9,110 nt of DNA from DATDYW01 sp044375695 (GTDB taxonomy: Bacteria > Patescibacteriota > Minisyncoccia > Phycocordibacterales > JAACPR01): NCBI GenBank assembly GCA_044375695.1, contig JBILMG010000029.1, forward strand, positions 1 to 9,110. Direction: 5' to 3'. Numbering within the stretch: position 1 is the first letter of the stretch; each line of letters opens with the position of its first letter. Both the position numbers and the translations under genes were made by a program. Shown here in pieces: positions 6,026 to 9,110 of this stretch. The notes beneath the pieces were generated by a model. That model searched no databases. It was not told where the DNA came from and was given only the letters and a program-made list of their open reading frames with translations.

Positions 6026-6037
6026 TAGTTCGACCAA

Positions 6038-6313
6038 ATGTCCCAGCGCCTCTTTGTCGGAAACCTCCCGTTTTCGACCACCGATGACTCGCTCCGCCAG
6101 GCCTTCTCGGCTTGCGGCGAGGTTGTTTCCGCGTCTGTTGTTATGGATCGCGACACCGGCCGCTCCCGCGGTTTCGGTTTCGTTGAGATGGCCGATGATA
6201 ACGGCGCCAACGCCGCTATCGACGCCTGGAACGGCAAGCCGCTCGACGGCCGCGCCCTCACCGTCAACATCGCGAAGCCTCGCGAAGACCGCCCGCGCTT
6301 CACCCGCGCCTAG
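6038..6313 (+). CDS. RRM-domain RNA-binding protein
   Basis: 91 residues, one RNA recognition motif filling almost the whole protein. RNP2 is LFVGNL (5-10) and RNP1 is RGFGFVEM (44-51); the RNA-stacking aromatics are F6, F46 and F48. Between them lies the usual helix (DDSLRQAFSACGEV) and the VVMDRDTGRSRG loop. Helix 2 is DNGANAAIDAWNG and the last strand is RALTVNIAKP. A short basic tail (REDRPRFTRA) follows. Bacterial proteins of this type bind single-stranded RNA in the cytoplasm and in some bacteria respond to cold; the target here is unknown. The gene has an unusually long upstream region, a Shine-Dalgarno-like site and its own strong terminator. The family is certain; the regulation is inference. 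Confidence 0.95.
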   Translation: MSQRLFVGNLPFSTTDDSLRQAFSACGEVVSASVVMDRDTGRSRGFGFVEMADDNGANAAIDAWNGKPLDGRALTVNIAKPREDRPRFTRA

Positions 6314-6336
6314 GCCTTCGCGGCATCGCCGCGCGC

Positions 6337-6367
6337 AGAGCCGCCCTCACGGGCGGCTCTCGCTTTT
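6337..6367 (+). terminator. Intrinsic terminator of the RRM gene
   Basis: A 10-bp perfect stem (6337-6346 with 6351-6360), AGAGCCGCCC to GGGCGGCTCT, has a TCAC loop and is followed by CGCTTTT. A smaller hairpin (GCGGC/GCCGC, 6320-6332) precedes it. Its last T is also the first base of the next gene's extended -10 box. Confidence 0.85.
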
Positions 6368-6375
6368 GGTATAGT
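6367..6375 (+). promoter_or_regulatory. Extended -10 promoter of the small gene at 6386
   Basis: TGG-TATAGT (five of six matches plus TGn) directly abuts the T-run of the RRM terminator. It predicts a transcript start near 6382, about 4 bases before the ATG at 6386. It overlaps the alternative GTG at 6374, which makes that start unlikely. Confidence 0.6.
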
Positions 6376-6385
6376 GGGCGAACTT

Positions 6386-6601
6386 ATGGGTATGGAAAAC
6401 GCGATGCCAGGAGATTTCTCAGCGGAGCCGCAGCCTGGTTCGGAGGGGGATCCTCTCCTGGCTGCCTTTGAAAAGTTCGCCGCGGCCGCCGGTGCGCGCA
6501 ACACGCTCGACCGCCCCGAGGCGGTAGAAGCCGCCCTCGCCGCCCGGCGCGAAGAGTTCGAAAAGCTTGGTCCGGACGCCGGTGGGGAAATCGAAGCCTA
6601 G
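6386..6601 (+). CDS. Small acidic protein, unknown function
   Basis: 71 residues from ATG 6386; I do not recognise a family. A Pro/Gly/Glu-rich start (about 8-21) is followed by two likely helices (PLLAAFEKFAAAAG and RPEAVEAALAARREEFEKLG) and an acidic tail. There is no signal peptide or membrane span, so it is probably cytoplasmic. The start choice rests on the -10 box at 6370-6375. ATG 6392 is possible, and GTG 6374 is disfavoured because it lies in the promoter. The stop overlaps the beginning of the MGMT-type gene, suggesting co-transcription and perhaps translational coupling. Real-gene status is supported by promoter position, coupling and lack of a better frame; the sequence alone gives no function. 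Confidence 0.65.
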   Translation: MGMENAMPGDFSAEPQPGSEGDPLLAAFEKFAAAAGARNTLDRPEAVEAALAARREEFEKLGPDAGGEIEA

Positions 6602-6869
6602 CCGCATTCCACCGGAAAATTTTTCCGATGGGGTTCGCCGCGTTGTCGCGTCTATTCCCGCCGGGCAGACCCTCTCCTACGGGGAAGTGGCGCGACTAGC
6701 TGGCAATCCGCGGGCGGCGCGCGCCGTCGGCGCCATCATGCGCCGCAATTTCGACCCAAAAATTCCGTGCCACCGCGTCGTTTCCGCCGACGGCAGCCCC
6801 GGCGGCTACAACCGCGGCGGCCCCGAGGCTAAGCGCCGTATCTTGGCCGCCGAGGCGCGGGGCCGCTAG
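6582..6869 (+). CDS. One-domain MGMT-family alkyltransferase
   Basis: 95 residues from GTG 6582. This is the DNA-binding/active-site domain of O6-alkylguanine-DNA alkyltransferase, which moves the alkyl group from O6-alkylguanine to its own cysteine and is used up. Landmarks are FSDGVRRVVASIPAGQTLSYGEVA, the helix-turn-helix with its GNPRAARAVGAIMRRN arginine-finger region, and IPCHRVV with acceptor C63 (PCHR at 62-65), then GGYNRGGPEAKRRIL. Because the Cys is kept, it is not an ATL-type protein, which has Trp there. The N-terminal domain of Ada-C and Ogt is missing, as in many minimal bacterial versions. An upstream TTG at 6567 is possible; GTG 6582 has GGA five bases before it. It overlaps the preceding small gene by 20 bases and shares CTAG with the convergent gene's stop. 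Confidence 0.88.
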   Translation: MGKSKPSRIPPENFSDGVRRVVASIPAGQTLSYGEVARLAGNPRAARAVGAIMRRNFDPKIPCHRVVSADGSPGGYNRGGPEAKRRILAAEARGR

Positions 6870-7132
6870 CGATCCTCTTCGGGGCACCCGTAGTGACAGC
6901 TCGGATCCATGTATTCGAGCTCGCGCACGGTTCCGTCGTCGCACCGCCTAGAGCCGGGGCAGCCGAGCAGCGTCGAATCATCGGGCTCTGCCGCGAACGG
7001 GTCTACGTCTGTCTCCCAGAAATCTGCGGGCTCAGGGTAGGGGAGCGGCGCTTCCTGGACGGGGTTAACCGGCGCCGCGGCGCCGCCAATTGCCTTGGCC
7101 AGCAGGGTCATGACGAGGATGAAGTTGTTCAT
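6866..7132 (-). CDS. Small exported cysteine-rich protein
   Basis: 88 residues. MNNFILVMTLLAKAIGGAAA is a signal peptide or anchor (cleavage possible after AAA at 18-20). A Pro/Glu/Asp-rich stretch (21-55) follows. The last third carries four cysteines (C58, C64, C79, C83) in the order C-x5-C-D-D-G-T-V...C-H-Y-G-C-P, a shortened relative of the modules in the protein encoded at 5134-5766. It probably acts outside the membrane with two disulfides; the function is unknown. Its TAG overlaps the TAG of the MGMT-type gene in a shared CTAG (6866-6869), leaving no space for a terminator between them. The promoter sits 7 bases before the ATG and there is no ribosome binding site, so it is likely leaderless. 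It is divergent from tyrS across 70 bp. Confidence 0.75.
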   Translation of the reverse strand: MNNFILVMTLLAKAIGGAAAPVNPVQEAPLPYPEPADFWETDVDPFAAEPDDSTLLGCPGSRRCDDGTVRELEYMDPSCHYGCPEEDR

Positions 7133-7139
7133 GGAAAAA

Positions 7140-7148
7140 AATTTAACA
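7140..7148 (-). promoter_or_regulatory. Extended -10 promoter of the small cysteine-rich gene
   Basis: On the minus strand TGT-TAAATT ends seven bases before the ATG at 7132, predicting a transcript that starts about one base before the start codon. The hexamer is identical to that before the repeat-protein gene at 8428. Confidence 0.5.
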
Positions 7149-7184
7149 CCGGAACGGCTCGGCCTCGTCCTTCGGTTTCAAAGG

Positions 7185-7193
7185 TGCTAGATT
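7185..7193 (+). promoter_or_regulatory. Extended -10 promoter of tyrS
   Basis: TGC-TAGATT (four of six matches plus TGn) predicts a start near 7200, three bases before the ATG at 7203. There is no Shine-Dalgarno site, no -35 and no T-box leader, which is often found upstream of aminoacyl-tRNA synthetase genes in Firmicutes. Confidence 0.5.
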
Positions 7194-7202
7194 TTTCACG
7201 CT

Positions 7203-8384
7203 ATGCCCGTATCTGTCGACCCAAAGAAAATCGAGGAGCTTCTCTCGCGCGGCGTCGCCGAGGCAATTGATCGCGCCTCGCTCGAGGCGAAGCTAAAATC
7301 CGGCCGCCAGCTGCGCGTGAAGCTCGGCATCGATCCCACGAGCCCGCACCTGCACCTCGGCCGAGCGGTCTCGCTTTGGAAGCTCAAAGATTTTCAAGAC
7401 CTCGGGCACCAGATTGTCCTCATTATCGGCGACTTCACCGGCACCATCGGCGACGCCTCCGACAAGGATTCCGAACGCCCAATGCTCACCCAGGAGGTTG
7501 TCGACCAGAACCTCAAAACCTACGCCGAGCAGGCCGGAAAAATTCTCGATATGTCCAAGGTTGAGCTCCGGCGCAATTCCGAGTGGCTCGCGACGCTGCC
7601 GTACGCCGAGGTGCTCGCGCAGGCGGCTGCCTTTTCGGTTAACGATTTCACGGCTCGCGAGCTCATCGCCAAGCGCCTCGCCGAAGGGAAGCGCGTGGGC
7701 CTGCACGAAACGCTCTACCCGCTGCTGCAGGGCTACGACTCTGTGGCCGTAAAGGCCGACGTCGAGCTCGGCGGCACCGACCAGAAATTCAACCTTCTGG
7801 CTGGCCGCACCATGCAGCGCCGCTACGGGCAGGAGCCGCAGGACATCCTCATGAGCCCTATTGTCGAGGGTACCGACGGCCGCAAGATGAGCTCATCTTG
7901 GGGCAACACCATCGCGCTCGACGACGAGCCGCGCCTGCAGTTTCAAAAAGCTATGGGCGTCGCCGACCGCTCCATCGAAACCTACGCCCGCCTAACCACC
8001 CGCATGCCGCTCCTCGCGGTTGAAGCCCTCGCCGCGCGCCTCGCCGTCGGCGAAAACCCCCGGGACGTAAAGAAAACTCTGGCTTTCGAGATTGTGCGCT
8101 CGTGCCACGGCGAAGCGGCCGCCAAAGAGGCTCAGGCCTACTTCGAAGAGCTCTTGGGGCAGGGGAATGTGCCCGCGAACGTCGCCGAGGCCGCGGTTGC
8201 CGGCCTCGGGCTCTTCGATGCGCTGGTTGCCGCCGGCCTCGCCGAATCGAAATCCGACGCGCGCCGCGTCGTCGAGCAGAAGGGGGTGAAGGTCAACGGC
8301 GAAACGTGCGCTGATCCCGCGCGCGTCCTCGCGTCTGGCGACACTTTGGAACGCGGCAAAGGTCGCGCCGTGCGCGCTGTTTAG
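7203..8384 (+). CDS. tyrS: Tyrosyl-tRNA synthetase
   Basis: 393 residues, near the normal bacterial length. It charges tRNA-Tyr with tyrosine in the cytoplasm using ATP. It is a class I Rossmann-fold enzyme: DPTSPHLHLGRAVSL (44-58) is the HIGH region, written HLGR here, so the last His is Arg. The tyrosine and ATP pocket follows with IIGDFTGTIGD (74-84) and GYDSVAVKADVELGGTDQKFN (177-197). KMSSS (228-232) is the KMSKS loop. The C-terminal part (about 339-393) is an S4 RNA-binding domain (LVAAGLAESKSDARRVVEQKGVKVNG) that contacts the tRNA. The HLGR form belongs to the second TyrRS subtype pattern and has been seen in CPR genomes as far as I recall. The gene stands alone with a promoter just before the ATG; no clear terminator lies in the 43 bases before the next gene. 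Confidence 0.96.
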   Translation: MPVSVDPKKIEELLSRGVAEAIDRASLEAKLKSGRQLRVKLGIDPTSPHLHLGRAVSLWKLKDFQDLGHQIVLIIGDFTGTIGDASDKDSERPMLTQEVVDQNLKTYAEQAGKILDMSKVELRRNSEWLATLPYAEVLAQAAAFSVNDFTARELIAKRLAEGKRVGLHETLYPLLQGYDSVAVKADVELGGTDQKFNLLAGRTMQRRYGQEPQDILMSPIVEGTDGRKMSSSWGNTIALDDEPRLQFQKAMGVADRSIETYARLTTRMPLLAVEALAARLAVGENPRDVKKTLAFEIVRSCHGEAAAKEAQAYFEELLGQGNVPANVAEAAVAGLGLFDALVAAGLAESKSDARRVVEQKGVKVNGETCADPARVLASGDTLERGKGRAVRAV

Positions 8385-8412
8385 CGGTTCTCCACAGTTC
8401 GTTTTCCTCCCG

Positions 8413-8421
8413 TGCTAAATT
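8413..8421 (+). promoter_or_regulatory. Extended -10 promoter of the repeat-protein gene
   Basis: TGC-TAAATT ends six bases before the GTG at 8428, so the first transcribed base should be the G of the start codon. CTCCACA (8390-8396) and TGTGGGG (8421-8427) form an inverted repeat around the box and could be an operator, although this is weak. Confidence 0.5.
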
Positions 8422-8427
8422 GTGGGG

Positions 8428-9110
8428 GTGAAAAGCGCTTTGTGGAAAGCTGCCCTCCTATCGTTGCTGGTCGGCGTTGGCGCGCTCGTCTACAGCTCTG
8501 CCTACTCTTACGTGGGCGAAGGCGGCGAGTACGACAACTGCCAGGACGGGGTAGATAACGAATCAGAGCCAGACGGCCTGACCGACTGCGACGACCCCGA
8601 CTGCTCGCACATCGCCTACTGCGGCGCCGCAGAGGCTAACTGTTCCGACGCCGAAGACAACGATTACGACAACTTAACCGACTGCGACGACTCCGACTGC
8701 TCCTCGGATCCCGCCTGCATGGGTTGCTCCCCGTCGACCGAAAGCTGCGGTAACTCGTCAGACGACGATTGCGACGGCTACACCGACTGCAGCGACTCCG
8801 ACTGCTCCTCGGATCCCGCCTGCATGGGTTGCTCCCCGTCGACCGAAAGCTGCGGTAACTCGTCAGACGACGATTGCGACGGCTACACCGACTGCAGCGA
8901 CTCCGACTGCTCGTCGGACCCGTCCTGCGCCCCGCCCCCTTCGGAAAACTGCACCAACGCCACGGACGACGATGGCGACGGCAACACCGACTGCAGCGAC
9001 TCCGACTGCTCGTCGGACCCGTCCTGCGCCCCGCCCCCTTCGGAAAACTGCACCAACGCCACGGACGACGATGGCGACGGCAACACCGACTGCAGCGACT
9101 CCGACTGCTC
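8428..9110 (+). CDS. Exported Asp/Cys repeat protein, partial (runs off the window)
   Basis: 227 codons are visible, open from GTG 8428 to the edge with no stop. MKSALWKAALLSLLVGVGALVYSSAYS is a signal peptide or anchor. Six repeats follow, marked by TDC at C54, C86, C121, C156, C189 and C222 (spacings 32, 35, 35, 33, 33 residues). The consensus is C-x-N-x-x-D-D-D-x-D-G-x-T-D-C-x-D-S-D-C-x-x-D-P-x-C, with five or six Cys in the later units. The D-D-D-x-D-G part resembles calcium loops and the CDGIDNDCDG motif of the MopE-type putative metal-binding family (PF11617). A metal-binding, disulfide-stabilised surface stalk or adhesin is likely, by inference. Early units are divergent and late ones identical in DNA. 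The start is supported by a -10 box six bases before the GTG, giving a leaderless mRNA. Total length cannot be known here. Confidence 0.87.
   Translation, partial: MKSALWKAALLSLLVGVGALVYSSAYSYVGEGGEYDNCQDGVDNESEPDGLTDCDDPDCSHIAYCGAAEANCSDAEDNDYDNLTDCDDSDCSSDPACMGCSPSTESCGNSSDDDCDGYTDCSDSDCSSDPACMGCSPSTESCGNSSDDDCDGYTDCSDSDCSSDPSCAPPPSENCTNATDDDGDGNTDCSDSDCSSDPSCAPPPSENCTNATDDDGDGNTDCSDSDC
8701..8910 (+). repeat. Exact tandem duplication, 105-bp unit, two copies
   Basis: Bases 8701-8805 and 8806-8910 are identical over all 105 positions by direct comparison, and the identity reaches 13 bases further upstream. The unit is 35 codons and keeps the frame. Each copy encodes SSDPACMGCSPSTE, then SCGNSSDDDCDGYTDC and SDSDC. 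Confidence 0.95.
8911..9110 (+). repeat. Exact tandem duplication, 99-bp unit, two copies and continuing
   Basis: Bases 8911-9009 and 9010-9108 are identical over 99 positions, and the next two bases (TC) begin a further unit or an end junction. The unit is 33 codons and keeps the frame. Each copy encodes SSDPSCAPPPSE, then NCTNATDDDGDGNTDC and SDSDC. The array continues past the window. Confidence 0.93.

Noticed and set aside
6026..6042. GTTCGAC, resembling a tRNA T-loop
   Set aside because: The flanking bases do not form the five-pair T-stem, and no anticodon arm or acceptor stem is found nearby.
5848..6303. Minus-strand open frame across the RRM gene and its upstream region
   Set aside because: The plus strand has clear RNP1 and RNP2 motifs and a terminator on the right side; the minus frame is Arg/Ser/Pro-rich and motif-free.
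8883..9086. Minus-strand repeated open frame in the tandem array
   Set aside because: Any open frame in an exact in-frame repeat repeats itself. The plus strand has a signal peptide, promoter and a coherent metal-binding-like consensus.
8701..9110. CRISPR-like array
   Set aside because: The repeats are directly adjacent, have no unique spacers, keep a reading frame and encode protein.

Overview
The window is GC-rich and densely coded. It holds thirteen protein genes on both strands: 1, 2, 7 and 11 on minus, the rest on plus. No rRNA, tRNA, insertion sequence or CRISPR array is visible. The gene set suggests a Candidate Phyla Radiation (Patescibacteria/Parcubacteria-like) bacterium: an exported protein with an N-terminal peptidoglycan-binding domain, exported proteins with C-x(5-6)-C-[D/P]-D-G-S/T cysteine modules, a minimal one-domain alkyltransferase, and many very short or absent mRNA leaders. 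This assignment is inference from gene style, not from a marker gene.

Layout: (1) 36-971 minus, exported peptidoglycan-binding protein with a very acidic helical repeat tail. (2) 1083-1955 minus, sugar-phosphate isomerase/epimerase-like TIM barrel with its own terminator. (3) 2099-2329 plus, small membrane-anchored protein of unknown function. (4) 2419-3381 plus, CaxA/YrbG-type Ca2+/Na+ antiporter. (5) 3419-3814 plus, cupin. (6) 3867-5072 plus, large single-span membrane protein of unknown function. A 25-bp perfect palindrome at 5082-5133 serves as two-way terminator between it and (7) 5134-5766 minus, a membrane-anchored protein with two cysteine modules. (8) 6038-6313 plus, RRM RNA-binding protein behind a long, hairpin-rich upstream region. 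(9) 6386-6601 plus, small unknown protein, overlapping (10) 6582-6869 plus, MGMT-type alkyltransferase. Gene 10 shares a CTAG at its stop with convergent (11) 6866-7132 minus, a small exported cysteine-rich protein. (12) 7203-8384 plus, tyrosyl-tRNA synthetase. (13) 8428 to the window edge, an exported Asp/Cys repeat protein that includes two exact DNA tandem duplications.

There is no single pathway. Most genes look like one-gene transcription units, with a -10 box close to the start and a hairpin terminator after the stop. The recurring themes are an exported cell-surface set (1, 6, 7, 11, 13, perhaps 3) and housekeeping functions (tyrS, antiporter, RRM protein, MGMT).

The strongest non-gene signals are three. 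An extended -10 box (TGn-TAnANT-like) recurs, placed so that about seven mRNAs would begin at or within 4 nt of the start codon. TGA is absent as a stop in all twelve complete genes (nine TAG, three TAA). Identical 105-bp and 99-bp repeats in gene 13 indicate recent expansion.
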